Part shown: piece by piece, positions 21,209 through 33,094 of the stretch | Layout of the letters: the number at the start of each line of letters is the position of its first letter | Numbering within the stretch: the first letter of the stretch is position 1 | Source of the DNA: Calycina herbarum | Taxonomy: Eukaryota > Ascomycota > Leotiomycetes > Helotiales > Pezizellaceae | DNA: 64,000 bases | Direction of reading: 5' to 3' | Assembly: GCA_001414485.1 (NCBI GenBank) | Contig: LLEY01000206.1 | Location: forward strand, 31,579-95,578 | The notes under the pieces: generated by a model | Told to the model about the DNA's origin: nothing | Database searches by the model: none | The model's input: the letters and a program-made list of their open reading frames with translations, nothing else | Translations under genes and position numbers: made by a program

Positions 21209-23027
21209 ATGGCCAAAATGGCTCCTCGAGCAAGATTCCTGGCAATTGCCAATGCCTTCTTTCAATTGATAGCTTCTACTCATGCCAACGTGCTGGCAAT
21301 ATCTAACAAGCTTCCAACGGAAATCAAAATAGCTCCCATCTTGGAGGCATTCGTCAGCTACTCAATTGAATTCTCGTCATTCCCGGATTTTGCAGGTAGT
21401 CCTCTCCATCTCCGCCATCTAGCTAGCTTTCATTCTGACACATCTAGGGAACAATTCCCACCCAAATACCTTTTCCAACAATCTATTGAACAATTTGGGC
21501 AATTTGACCGGCACAAAACCTCATATACGAGTAGGTGGAAATACCCAAGATTACGCTCTTTACAATGCGAAGCTCAAAGTTGCTCTTGAAGGCATCGTCG
21601 TCCCCTCGAGATCTTCCGACTATCCTACCACCATCTCCATTGGTCCCTCTTACTTCGAGTCCTACAACACATGGCCAGATACCAAGTATATTCACGGGTT
21701 CAACATGGGACTCGGGGGAAATAACACAGCAGGATGGGAGACTTTGATTGATACCGTGCCTTTGGCGTGTAAAGCCCTTGGAAAGGATAAGTTACTGTGG
21801 TGGGAATACGGAAATGAACCAGATTTATTCTCCACAAGCGCCCAAGGTCCTGTTCGTCCTCCAACTTGGAACGAATCTACATATGTTGGTCAGTGGCTGA
21901 ATGCAACTCGAGCGATAAAATCTCAACTCGCGAAATATTGTCCGGAATTGACATCCAATTCGACATATGGATACCTTGCACCATCGTTTGCAGGTCTTAC
22001 CAACCACCTTAAGCCAGTCAAAGCTTGGCAATCTGGGCTCGATGTTGATAAGAACATCAAAATTATATCTTCTCACAAGTGAGTTTCCATCGCGACCTTT
22101 TTGGCCTTTGCTAATTGCAAATAGCTATATTGGTGGTGCCACACAACCCGGGGTCACTCTCCAAGGGACTCTGATGAACCATACTGTCACCATCCGCTCT
22201 GTGAATGCTCAAGCTGAACTTGGTCAGAACCTCTCATACACGGGATTGCCATTTATTCTTGGGGAAACCAACTCCCTTTACAATCAAGGAAAACCGGGCC
22301 TATCTAATGCTTTTGGTGCTGCTCTGTGGGGTATAGATTTCAACTTGTATTGTGCATCTGTTGGAATACAAAGAGTCCATATGCATATGGTAAGCATCTC
22401 GAAACTTGTTTTAACTCATCGAGCAAGGGTGTTTTCAAAGAGCCGTCTTCGCTCCTCTGCTCTACATGCATTCGATCCCGGCCTGACATTTATCTTTAGG
22501 GAACTAATTATCGCTACCAAAGCTGGCAACCCATCGAAACAAACATCACAACCATGGGGACAAAGCCACCTTATTATGGCCACGTCGTCGTTGCTGCCAT
22601 GATTGGTGATCAAAGCAAAGGCAAGACGACAATCACAAATATCAAAACAGACGATGAACGAGAGGCCGTCTACGCAGCCTACACAGGAGAAGGCCTTGCC
22701 AGAGTTGCCATCATCAACATGAGACAATACAACTACACCGTCAACGGAACAAGCTCAGTCCTCAATCCTGTCCCTCGACCAGTGGTAGAATATGATATTC
22801 AAGTCCCCGAGAATGCCGGTAGTGAGGTTGCTATTCAAAGACTTCTTTCGAACGGCTCCGACGCGATCTCAGGATTATCATGGGACGGCATCAGTTACAA
22901 TTTGGAATTGGACGAAGGAAGACCAGTGAAGTTGTATAATGTGACAGTAGGCGAGAAGGCAAAGGTTGAGAATGGGGTTGTGAAGATTGGTATCCCTGAT
23001 TCGGAAGCTGTTATTTTGACCTTTTAA
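21209..23027 (+). CDS. GH79 family beta-glucuronidase-like glycosidase
   Basis: Four exons (21209-21395, 21448-22078, 22125-22389, 22500-23027) give 536 residues with an N-terminal signal (about 1-25, ending STHA). The (beta/alpha)8 domain carries the clan A motif WWEYGNEPD, with Glu186 as acid/base, and GLPFILGETNS, with Glu320 as nucleophile. PHIRVGGNTQDYA and FNLYCASVGIQRVHMHMGTNYRYQ match fungal GH79 proteins, and a beta-sandwich tail follows. There are many Asn glycosylation sequons. Family members release glucuronic or 4-O-methyl-glucuronic acid from arabinogalactan proteins or similar glycans; exact specificity cannot be read. I start at MAKMAPRAR just before the hydrophobic signal; an in-frame ATG 63 nt upstream falls closer to the TATA box and is less likely. 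Confidence 0.9.
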
Positions 23028-24586
23028 ATGAGCACTTATTAGGACGATATACGGTCAATGAGAGGGCGTATTTTGGCTGGTCACTCACTGTGAATTTGGT
23101 CTACCAGGCAATCCATTGTGGTACCTGGTTTTTGGTATGTGAGACGACTCCGAGCCTTCTGTGCGATTTGTTCGCACACGACTGCGAGAATCAGATTAAA
23201 TCAATTGTTTTTAGAAAGCTAGAATCTCTCCGCTATTCTATTAGCAATGGGACATTCAAGAAGTGGTGAGCTACTTAATCTAGTGCCGTAGCTCTCTCAC
23301 TCACACATACTCAATTTCATTCCCTCATGAATTTACAGGTGCGAGTTGGAGAATTCCACGATCTCGAGTAGAGACTTTTTGACCTCGATAGAGACGGGCC
23401 TCCTACGATTGATATATTTCGAATGAACAAATCAATTCCTTGTTTTTCTCCTGTTCGTGAAAGCAAGATTCCAGCACTGAATCGAGTCCTCCTGGGCCCA
23501 GCATGATAAGCTTCATCCTCAACCTTCTTAGCACCGGATTTTCTTTCGGCTTTCTCATTTTTTAAAGATGGTACATAAATGGCGAGTCTTGGCGAGTTTA
23601 ATGAACTCGGTAGGTAAGAGAGAGCTTATGATAAATATTAAAAGTAATAGTAAATACATCAGGTTTGTACCAGCCTACCTAGCCCTCGCTGTTCTAATTA
23701 TCTAGGATAATTCAAGTAAATTGATCTAAGCACTTAGAACAATGAACTTCTATTATTCGAGCTGTCTGGGTTAATACTTTAGATTATGCTATCGCTGGAG
23801 GGGAACCAGCTACTACTTAAAATAAATTTCTTGGCTAAGTACGAAAGTGTAATGTTTTCTCTTTTTTAACGCGCTTATCTTGACGAGTGTCTCGCTGAGA
23901 TAAATCAATCTTCGAAGGGCATGGAGTGGGACGGGGGCGTCAAACTGATGACGAAAAAATCCAAATCTTCCACTCTTTGTTCTTCCACTCTTTGTTCCTG
24001 AGCAGTCAGCCAGAACCGAATTTTGCCATCCTTTTTCCCTCGTTACTTTTCCTTAAAAGGAAGTACGTACAGGTACACCAACAATCCTTCATAGCTAAAT
24101 CACTTTCTTCCGCGCTCTAGACAGATGGTAAGTTTTGTTATCAACTGTTACTTTTTGCAAATACCCTTTGCTGGTAAGAGACTCGGTCACTTTTATTGGG
24201 AATAGTCTAGGGCTATTTTTTGTGAAGGTTTATGTTTATGGATTCTCCTAAACCTTGGAAAATAGCTTTTAAGTATTTGAGGATATTTCACGCAACAAGA
24301 AAGAGTGACCGCAGAAAATATCTTAACTGTTCATAGCCCTGACATCATAGGGGCAGCGTTTGTCGAGTATTCCGATATTCACTCGGCAAATATACTAAGT
24401 TAATAGGGTTAGTCTGTTATGTGGTTTGTTTAATTACTCCAATGCACTGAGATAATTTCCTTCTCTCTCTGTAGCAGAAACACTAATTCGACGTCGACAG
24501 CACTCCTTTGACTTTGCAATATCTTTCTCCAAAGGGCCTCTTCTTCCCTCTTGTCTTTTCTCATTTACCCCATTTACTTTAGCATC
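23028..24586. other. Gene-poor, partly AT-rich intergenic
   Basis: No gene is supported. An AT-rich patch at about 23570-23870 looks like degraded repeat DNA. A short direct repeat TTCCACTCTTTGTTC occurs twice near 23968-23998. Confidence 0.45.
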
Positions 24587-27547
24587 ATGTCGAGCTCCGA
24601 AATAGAAAAGGAGGGTTTAATTACTTGACCAATGTCTCTCTTTTCCCTCGAAGAAGATACCAATGCCACCCAAGGAAAGCGACGTCTTCACTTTTAGGAG
24701 TGGAGGAGAAAGTACCAGTCAGGCTGGCGGTTCAGTGTCACGTTGGGTGCCTTCAACAGCGTGATTGTACTTCCCCTCAATTGCATACTTGCGATATATG
24801 TCGGGTCTGAATCTGGATTTCAGGAAGGCGTCGGGACTTTGTTCGACGGGAATTGCGACAGATAGGAAGCTCAATACAGTGGCTCATTTGGCGGTCAACA
24901 TCCTTGGGGTTATTCTTTTGTCGGCGAGCAGTTTCAGTATGCAGGTTCTATCTGCGCCGACTAGGAGAGAGGTTGATCTTGCTCATGCCAAACATACGTG
25001 GCTCGATATTGGGATTGCTAGTATGAGGAATCTGAAGTTTATTGAGAGGAAGAGGTATTGGCTTTGGTTATGCCTGGCATTTTCTTCTGTTCCTCTTCAT
25101 CTTTTGTAAGTCGTGGTGAATTTCTGAAGCTTGAAAGTATTTTGACTACAGTGAGTTGCGAGTTAAGCTTAAATTTGCCTACTTTTTTTATAATCCGAGC
25201 TTTTTTTTATCAAGGCTTTTTCTTTAGAAGACAGAAAATAAAAGTACTCTAAAAGAGACGAGGCCTAGCTAGAAAGAAGCGCTATATCTAATTATCTCTC
25301 TTCTATATTACTTATTAATTCAAAGTAAGTATAATAAAAGTAAACTAAAAGATAAATAATTCTTAAAATAACCCCTTTTCTTGAAAAAAATTTCACTACC
25401 CCTATAAGGTCGACAGGCTATTGCCAAGACCCTACAAAAATTAAGACAGATATAAAATTGTCTGTTTTGTCCTATAAAGTTTATAGAGTCTAAGGGGAGA
25501 TATAAGCCTCTTATTTCCTATTCTTATAAATAGTATATTATATGTTGTTAATTAATAGGCAAAAGAGTGCCTAAAAAGGGGGGAAATCAAGGAATTTTCT
25601 TAAAAAGCTCGGATTACAAAAAAAGTAGGCAAATTCAAGCTTTAACTCGCAACTCACTGTAATTATTTGAGTTTCAAGTTACAACTCTGCGGTGTATTCT
25701 TCCACTGTCGCACATCAATATTCTGTTCTCTCAGCCACAGGGGACTTCCTCAATGGGACTCTCATTCCGCCATCAAACGAGCTTAACATCTATGCCCGAC
25801 GCCTTCAAGATGAAGGGATGGCCGGGAATCTCGAACGACTTGAAAATGCCGAGTGCGTTTCCGCTTATGCTCAGACATTTCAAGCTGTTCGCGGAGACGT
25901 CGTTCTTATCCTAGATCACGCAGGCACCAATGGAATCGCATCATTTGAATCCTTGGATCTAGCTAATATGCCCAGTATAGGAATCGCTGATGAAGTACCT
26001 GAGCCGTACCCCTGGATGTGTGGCTCTGCGCCGTCAAATGGGGGTTACTCTCTAGAGTGCACAGGAAGGGGCCTCACTGATGCGACTCACGATCCTAATA
26101 ATCGGAGATCTGGAGGAAAGCGTATTAGGTATTGTTTGAGTGCTAAACCGCCGCAGTATTGTAAGCTGCAATTGAGCTTGCCGCTGATATTGATGGTTAT
26201 TGCTTTTAATCTTTGCAAGACTGTTGTTATGCTTGTTGTTGCATTCGATACTAAAGAAGAGCCGTTACTTACGCTGGGCGATGCTATTGCATCTTTCATT
26301 GGAAGGACAGATAACTCTACGAAAGATTTGAATTTGGCTTCCAAGTTCACATGTTCAAGATGGGGTACCGGCTGGGATCCGGCTCGAACTCCTTTGGTGT
26401 ATACACCCAAAACTCATTGTTGGTACCGAGCTGTAAGTAAAGTGAGGTGGTTCGGTTGTGACTTCAAGTAAGAATCCCCAGCTTGCTTCTGCATACACCG
26501 CCTCCCTCTATTGCTTCAAATATTGTAGGACAATGAAATATATTCTCTGAAAAGTTTTGAAAGAATTGAAATCCGAATCCCAAGTTCTACCTAACGCTCT
26601 CGGAGAATAAATTTGATTGTCCTAGATCTTTTACACATTCCTCGGAAGCGCAGATGTACCTAGAGAAGTTTATCCTGACACATATCTCTCTTCCCTCTCG
26701 AGAGTCATGCTAATATTTTTAGTTACCTCTTCTTCATCGCCTTCTCAATATTCTGGCTCTGGTTCGGGATCCAACAAATGCCCGGCGCAAAAGATGCGCA
26801 AACGATAATCCAAAACTGTCTCGGCTCCATAAACCCACGTACCCTCATCCGTTCATGGTCCGTTCCTAATCACGGAAGTGGTGCCTTATTAGCAAATACG
26901 TTGATCATCAATATCGCCCAACTGGTCCTTTCAACGGTTTATTTCACTTACAACAGTCTCTTACCTGCATGCTAGGAGCTTACGAATGGTCATCCTTCTC
27001 GAAAACCCGAACACCACTCCGTGTATCCTCGAAACCTAAAGGTCTCCAACGAACAACTTATTTCCTCCAGCTCCCTTGCCGATATGCGTTTCCGCTCATT
27101 CTCATCTCTGGGACACTTCATTATTTGATCTCGCAATCGATCTTTTTGGTTAGTATTCAGCTTTTTGGACCTCCAGGCTCGAAATCACTATCTAAAGATT
27201 TATCTGAGAGGTTCGAAGAGGATGATATCATCACTTGTGGGTACTCTCCGCTGATGATTTTTATGGCGGTTTGTGTGAGTGTGGTCATGGGTGGGGTTGG
27301 ATTGGGCGTTGGGTATGGGAGGAAGTTAAGGGGTGAAATGCCGCTTGTGGGGAGTTGTAGTGCTGCTATTTCGGCAGCTTGTCATTCGGGGAGACAAGAG
27401 GGCTATGAGGTTGGGGCAGCGTTGAAACCTTTGTTATGGGGTGTTGTGGGGGATGTGGAGGGGGCGAAGAGGTATGGGTTTGAAAGTAGGGAAGTGGGTG
27501 ATGTTGGAGAGGGAGCCCATGAGGATGAGGATGGACAGCATGACTAG
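24587..27547 (+). pseudogene. DUF6536 membrane protein pseudogene
   Basis: The order of conserved blocks matches fungal DUF6536 proteins: YQSGWRFSVTLGAFN, GVGTLFDGNCDR, SFSMQVLSAPTRREVD, HTWLDIGIASMRNLKF, YNSAVYSSTVAHQYSVL, then C-terminal MLGAYEWSSF, QRTTYFLQLPCRYAFPL and MPLVGSCSAAISAACH. Three lesions break it. There is a TAG at 24695-24697 where an HF-Q-EW reading is expected (CAG to TAG). There is a frameshift after CDR at about 24863. A second shift, apparently one missing T, lies at about 26961 between NSL and TCML. Intron 25105-25678 is swollen by an inverted-repeat element. Several transmembrane helices are recognisable, so the ancestor was a multi-pass membrane protein of unknown function. 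Sequence errors could explain one lesion but hardly all three. Confidence 0.75.
25148..25659. mobile_element. TA-flanked TIR element (Tc1/mariner-type MITE), copy 1
   Basis: This 512 bp element has ~55 bp terminal inverted repeats starting CAGTGAGTTGCGAGTTAA and running through TTTGCCTACTTTTTTT to a TCCGAGC block. It is flanked by TA on both sides (25146-25147 and 25660-25661), the target duplication of the Tc1/mariner superfamily. It is AT-rich and has no transposase frame. It sits inside an intron of the DUF6536 gene, between donor GTAAGT (25105) and acceptor CAAG (25678). A related copy is at 51929-52623. Confidence 0.85.
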
Positions 27548-28967
27548 GACAGTGGTGATAAGCGAAGTGAGTTTGAGAGTGTTTGAAATCATTGAGGTTT
27601 GGAGCGCTGGGACTGGATTTTGGGCGTTTACAGGGTGATTGAAGTTGAGCAGTAGAATAGATCAATAAGAACATTCACCCGGATCATCAAGTGCAAATAG
27701 TTTACATAGTTGAAACACTTTCGAATATTAACCCAGCACCTAGATGTCTTAGAACAGTTAACTTCGACTATTTCTGAAAGTTAAAGCCTGAAATTCTTCA
27801 TTACGCAAGAATTATAAATAGATGTTCTGGAAATTGATTTTGTTTAAAGCGTCAAATGATTGTACAAAGGGTCTTAGGGCAACTGAAAATATCATTTGAG
27901 AAGACTTGAAAGATTGAGAAAGCTAGTTGATTCTCTAAATAGTCTGACATCTTTGCAAATCTTCAAGACCTACTCAATTGATAGGCATATATAATAAGCA
28001 AAAATAACATTAAGGTATACTGTCAATTTCTGAAAAATCACAAAGGAACATTAGATATAGGTGTTTGCATTATCAACTGCAACTCTACTAACATCTTTCT
28101 AATAACCTAGACAGTCTGGAATAATGAAAGTCAATTGTTCTAACGATTTAGGTAAACATTTCAAATTATCTCAAAAAGTTGGGACAACCACAGCTATATT
28201 TACCGACCTTCTTTGTTTTCTCGCGAAATACTTCTATCTCCTATCTTTTCACCACTTTAAGAAAGCTGCAAAAACAATGACCACGTCTACCTAACCATCC
28301 CTAGTACTCACGTGTTTTCCCCCCAATTTGGAAATTTGTTGCACATCGCAATTTTAATAGATGAATTTATCTAGTATCTCCTACCAAAATTTCCTTCGTC
28401 ACGTGTATGATATGCTTTTGGAATTGGGTTTTAGTCGTTGTTTCTTTGGGAAGAGCAAAGCTGGGGAATGAGATATGCTTGAAATGTGTTTGACTTACAT
28501 AGCTTCCGCAATCGAGTATCAGAAGAGAGAGATATTATGTTAATTGCTATGTAAGAACAGTTAGGAAAATCGAAACTCATGCGAAATAGTGCTGGACATT
28601 TGGACTAATTTCTAATTCTCTAGGTCCTTGGAAAATTACTCGATCTATTGTGAGTTAGACAAGACATTCAGTAAGTAGTATACTTTCTCTAGTTCCTCGA
28701 CGATTTATCGATGATTTAAATTAACTGAGGGGCTCCTTTTGTAAATAAACTAGTAGAATAATGTTTTAAAATAGTGAAGAAGGTTAAAACAATGACATCT
28801 ATTACTGCTACTTATACTGTCTATAGCGAGGTGCCATGGAAGATGGGGGAAAGAGGCGGGTAGATACACACCACCAGCGAGGCTTCGTCAACATATTTCC
28901 GACACTGACAATCACGACCTCAACTTCGAGCATCAGCACTACAGACCACACACAATATACAGCCAAG
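27548..28967. other. AT-rich intergenic, no gene seen
   Basis: About 1.4 kb with low GC and stops in all frames; no coding, RNA or repeat feature is recognised. The last ~170 bp are the 5' region of the IFI6-like gene. Confidence 0.5.
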
Positions 28968-29977
28968 ATGTTGATCAATGCAGTCTTCGTCTTCTTCTCG
29001 GTTCTTGGCTGCGCATTAACCTCTCGCGCCAACCAGCTTCCACTCCGATCTGGCGCGACCGGCGCGACATTATCGCTTTGGGAAGGCTTCGACCTCACTT
29101 TACCAAGCCAGGATTCCATCGACGACTTCTTTGCTCAAGCAGGCGATGGCATTTCTCAAGCTGTGGACATCGGAAAACAAAAGGTTGACGGGTTGCGCAA
29201 GAGTCCCGTCAGCACCGCCGCCACAGAGATTTTCGATAATGCCGTCAAAACCAGCAAAGAGAAGCTTCAGGATCTTGGAAAATCAGGTGTTGTAGCTGAT
29301 GCTGGTAATTGGGCTGTCGACGCTACTTCCAATGTTGCCGTTCTCGTTGACGGGGCGATGACGGATTTTCAAGCAAGCCAACTTGGGTTCGAGGCACTGA
29401 AACTTGCTGCTTATGTCAAGGAATTTGGCGAGGATCGAGTTCGAGACCTAAAGGGGGTTGAAGTACCGGAGAGCGTCCTCGTGTGGTTTGCTGAGGCTCG
29501 ACGTGATCTTGATATTGCAGTTACCGAGTTCAAGGAACAAGAGGTCCCGAAAGCGGTGTTGAAGTGGATTGAGGAACATCCAACGGAAATGGAGACGGCG
29601 GGCTGGGTACTCAAGAATGGAGTTTGGTTAGCTTTGACAGCAAATCCTGCAATGGCTTGGTCGCCTTTGCTTCACGTCCTTGGTTGGGGTTCTAAAGGTC
29701 CAATTCTTGGTACGTCACTCCGGATATCACGATCCAGGTGAGCTGATAATGTACAGGATCTTTTGCGGCAAGATGGCAAAGCGGGATGAAACTTGTATCA
29801 CCCTGGTCTGCTTTTGCATTTTTGCAAAGTGCTGCTATGGGTGGGCGTGCTGCGGGAGTCATGAATGGGGTTGTTCGAAGTGGTGTTGCATCGCCTTGGG
29901 TAGTTGAGGAAGCTAACAAATTTGCGGAGAAAGTAGCAAAGAAAACGGAGGAGAAGAAAAAGGAGAAGACAGTCTGA
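28968..29977 (+). CDS. IFI6/IFI27-like (ISG12 family) membrane protein, copy 1
   Basis: Exons 28968-29709 and 29757-29977 (47 nt intron, GTACGT...TACAG) give 320 residues. The N terminus (MLINAVFVFFSVLGCALTSR) is a signal peptide or anchor. A long helical, charged region (residues ~45-210) follows. The C-terminal part has the glycine-rich hydrophobic ISG12 pattern: LHVLGWGSKGPILGSFAARW, then SAFAFLQSAAMGGRAAG. The protein ends in a Lys/Glu-rich tail. In animals such proteins sit in mitochondrial or ER membranes and affect apoptosis; in fungi the family is widespread but of unclear role. It is next to a second member in the same direction, with the intron in the same place, so the pair is a tandem duplication. 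Confidence 0.78.
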
Positions 29978-30570
29978 AGTTTGAAGAAAACGTTCTATTT
30001 CTGAATGCGTCAAGGACTGTACCCGGGATGACTTCCTTTGCTCTCGCACGCTAAATACTCAAACAGCCTATCCAAAAGCCTGTATTTGATACCTTTTTTG
30101 TTTGCAATCTTGTTCTTTTGTGTTATGTGGGATGATTAAGTGAAAAAGACATAACTCAGGAAGATATCGATTCTCTCTCTTCAAGCAAGGCTTTTCCCAA
30201 TGGACTACAGTAATCATCTCGTTGTTCCGACTTTAAGACAAATAAACTTGATTGTTCCTCAATTTGCCCTATAAAGTTAGAGCAACAAAAGCTATCTAAT
30301 GCCGCTTTTATTTCCCTGAGCGTTGCTTGTAGCAGCGAGCGCCAATCAGCGGCAGGCCAACCAAATAACCCCGGCCAAAAAACAGCCTCGTACAACGCAC
30401 GATTTTAAACACAAAACAATCGCTCCTTAGGCCAGCGACTCCTCTTTGATTCATGACGTTTATCTATCCATAGTCAAGGAGTGTGAAATAGCACGACGCC
30501 GCCGTAGCCGGCTTCACTGCCCCAAACCTCCGACTTTTCACCCTTGCTTCGCAGCTCACCTCATTCCACA
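29978..30570. other. Intergenic between tandem IFI6-like genes
   Basis: About 0.6 kb without a gene; it holds the promoter of the second copy. Confidence 0.5.
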
Positions 30571-31378
30571 ATGGGTATCTCAGATGACTTCCACAATTTT
30601 ATCGCGAAAGCAGGCGATTTGGCATCGTCAGCATCCGAAATTGGTTCTCAAAAGATGAAGGATCTCGAGAATACGGCGACTGGGATCAAAGCGAGGGAAG
30701 CAATGGGAGGCCTCACTAAAGCCAGCAAAGAACATCTCGACAACTTTGAGAAATCAGGCATCCATGAAAAGTTTCGAAATATCGCCACAGAAAAACGATC
30801 CGAAATTGCGGAAAGAGTGAGAGAAATGGAGCAAAGCCATCTTGCGACGAAAGCCAGGGAGCGGGGACTCGAACTCGCGGGGTACGGCAAGCAAAAGTTG
30901 AGAGAGGTCACACCGAGGGCATTAAGAGAAGCCCTTGTTCGACGAGTGCACCGGTTTAGATCAAGCGCCGGCAAGGTGTTTGGGAATGGAAGAGCTGCAA
31001 GAGCGATTTGGAAATTGTTCCGTGGACACCCGGTGAGAGAGGGAGGTTTGGTGTTTCTTATGATATACCCGGCTTTTCTGTGGATGCCAGTTCTTGGTAT
31101 CCTTGGGTGGGGAGCGGATGGTGTGAATTCTGGTCCGTCAATATATCTTCAGCCGAGGTTTATTATTAATTGCTAACATTACTACAGGCTCGTTTGCTAG
31201 AAACAGGCAAAGTGAGATAGGAGACGTCCCTCTGGGTTCGACCTTCTCGGCTCTGCAAAGCATTGGGAGTGGAAGGAATGAGACTCCATCGGATGTAATG
31301 AACTTTCTTGTAAGACTGTGTATTGTCGCACAATGGGCTTTTAGAGCAAGAAGATGGATTTCCAACGCCACTTCATGA
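30571..31378 (+). CDS. IFI6/IFI27-like protein, copy 2 (diverged)
   Basis: Exons 30571-31132 and 31188-31378 give 250 residues. The splice site matches copy 1 (after the first base of a Gly codon), but the donor reads GTCCGT, which is weak. There is no signal peptide. The N-terminal ~130 residues form a charged amphipathic helical region (DDFHNFIAKAGDLASSASEIGSQK), and the equivalent stretch in copy 1 is DDFFAQAGDGISQAVDIGKQ. The ISG12-like part reads GILGWGADGVNSGSFARN, then STFSALQSIGSG. It keeps the Gly pattern but has lost part of the hydrophobic tail. It may be functional with a changed site of action, or be starting to decay. Confidence 0.68.
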
Positions 31379-31697
31379 GTATTTAGTCAAGATTCTCTGA
31401 TTCAGGAGATGGAAATCGAACGCTTATGATGTATTTCGTTCCTCTTCTCTCCTCTTTTCAGCTCGGTTCGAGTCGATGAAAAGGCAATGTTAGCATTGAT
31501 TCCACTCACTGGTACTCTTTGATAATATATTCTCGAGCTTGTGGGTTGTTTCAACACTCTAGCTTTCAGACGAAGGCGGTAGATTCCTGACGAAAATTGG
31601 CACCACACATCTTGCTTGTTCTTTTTCAGGTCATGTATGTTCTAAATTATTTTCTGTTTCCGTCTCTTTCTGCAAACAGAAGCTCATCATGTTATCA
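31379..31697. other. Convergent gap, no gene seen
   Basis: This is a short gap between the IFI6-like copy 2 and the lyase relic; nothing is recognised. Confidence 0.45.
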
Positions 31698-33066
31698 TCA
31701 ACCCTCAAGTATCTCCAAAGCCACCTTTGCCAGGGTCTCATCGCTCACTGCACGATAGACAATACTATTATACGTTCCCACTGTTTTGGGCTCCCTTTTA
31801 CTACGCACACTGCCCTCCAATATCAAGCTTTCAGCATCCGGTGTTTGCAACTTAGAAGAAGAAAGCATGGGAACACCTAATTCGCGACGCACATAACGAT
31901 ACAGAATTTTCGCTCCCCGTCCAAGGTATGGCCCAGCGTCACCATGAACCAAATACGAATCTCTGTTACGGCACCAAGAATCTCTTAAAGATTCCGAAAG
32001 AGCGCTGGTCAAGGTTTCTAGGTCTTGAATGGCGTTGGTTATTTAGCGATCGTAGGGACTTTCCGATGGCCTGGAAACGCTTTTCCATGTCTAGACTGAC
32101 GGTATCATCAAAGCTTTGCAAGATTTGTGCCCAAAGAATCTTTTTGAAGTCGGCTTTTTGGTTCTTTATTTCGATGACAGCATTGTTCTCTCGCAAGATG
32201 TCGCTGAAGGAAGGCCTGAATTGTTCCAAGAAACCCAAATGCATGGCGCGGAGATCTAAAGCTTGACAAACGGCAACGAGATGTGAAGCTATGAGCTGAG
32301 ACAAAACTTCATTGGCGGTATCAGTGTACCTTGCCGAAATCAAAGCCAAGGAATTCAGCGATTGATTTCCCATTTCCGCATTTTGTACATGGTTCATTGG
32401 CGCTGAAAGAAAGCCTAACTCCGCCTGTAGGGAGGCAATATTTATATCTGTTCCTTTGAAAATAAACGAGGTGCTAGGGTCTTCTGCAACGATATTTGGG
32501 GGGAGTCCTCGACTAGTGGCAGGATTGATCATTTCCGAACACTGGGTGAAAAGCATTCGTCCCATGCCTTCGCTTTCCTGTCTTGTCTTTTCCATTGTGG
32601 AAGTCACAGCTTTGGCTTGAAAGTTCCCTCCGTTAAGAAATTCCCCTGAAAGCGTTATGAGGGGATTGTCTGTTGCAGAGTTGCATTCGATCGTTATTTG
32701 TTGATTTGCGAGAACAAGATCTTCGAGTATTGGACCAATCCATTGGGAAGATGTGCGTATTGAATACCTGTCTTGTCTCAAGGAAGATCCACCGCCGGTG
32801 TTGACTTTCGTGAGTTTTGAGTTTTCGAGGAAGGAACGGATGCTGGAGGCAGATTCCACTTGTCCGAGATGTGGTCGTACCTCAGCAAAAACAGGATGGA
32901 AACTATTCAATTCTCAATAGTTCCACCCAGTGCCTCGACACTCATAGCTGTCAGGATCTGAGATAACAGCGCTAATTTATGAGTAGCATGAAACCCCATT
33001 GCCCCAGCCGCCGTAGATATTGTAGTTCCATTTACGATATATAAGCTCACAAAAAATAGGGGCCGG
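31698..33066 (-). pseudogene. Aromatic amino-acid lyase (PAL/HAL) relic
   Basis: Read from the right, the relic starts at VNGTTIST...LLSQILTAMSVEALGG. It continues with FHPVFAEVRPHLGQVE, RQDRYSIRTSSQWIGP, NSATDNPLI, GGNFQAKAVTSTMEKTR, FKGTDINIASLQAELGFL and NSLALISARYT, ending in the PAL-like tail LRDSWCRNRDSYLVHGDAGPYLG. These are the landmarks of PAL-type lyases. The N-terminal ~200 residues, with the Ala-Ser-Gly that makes the MIO cofactor, are missing. Frameshifts occur at about 32914 (between EALGGTIEN and SFHPVF) and about 32036 (before NAIQDLETL). It abuts a P450 relic head to head at about 33070. It cannot encode an active lyase. Confidence 0.85.
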
Positions 33067-33094
33067 TTGTTCGAATTGGCCCAAAACAGGTGTC

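Noticed and set aside
24587..24697. Short independent gene starting at 24587
   Set aside because: Its frame joins the DUF6536 blocks over a small intron, so it is the start of that pseudogene.
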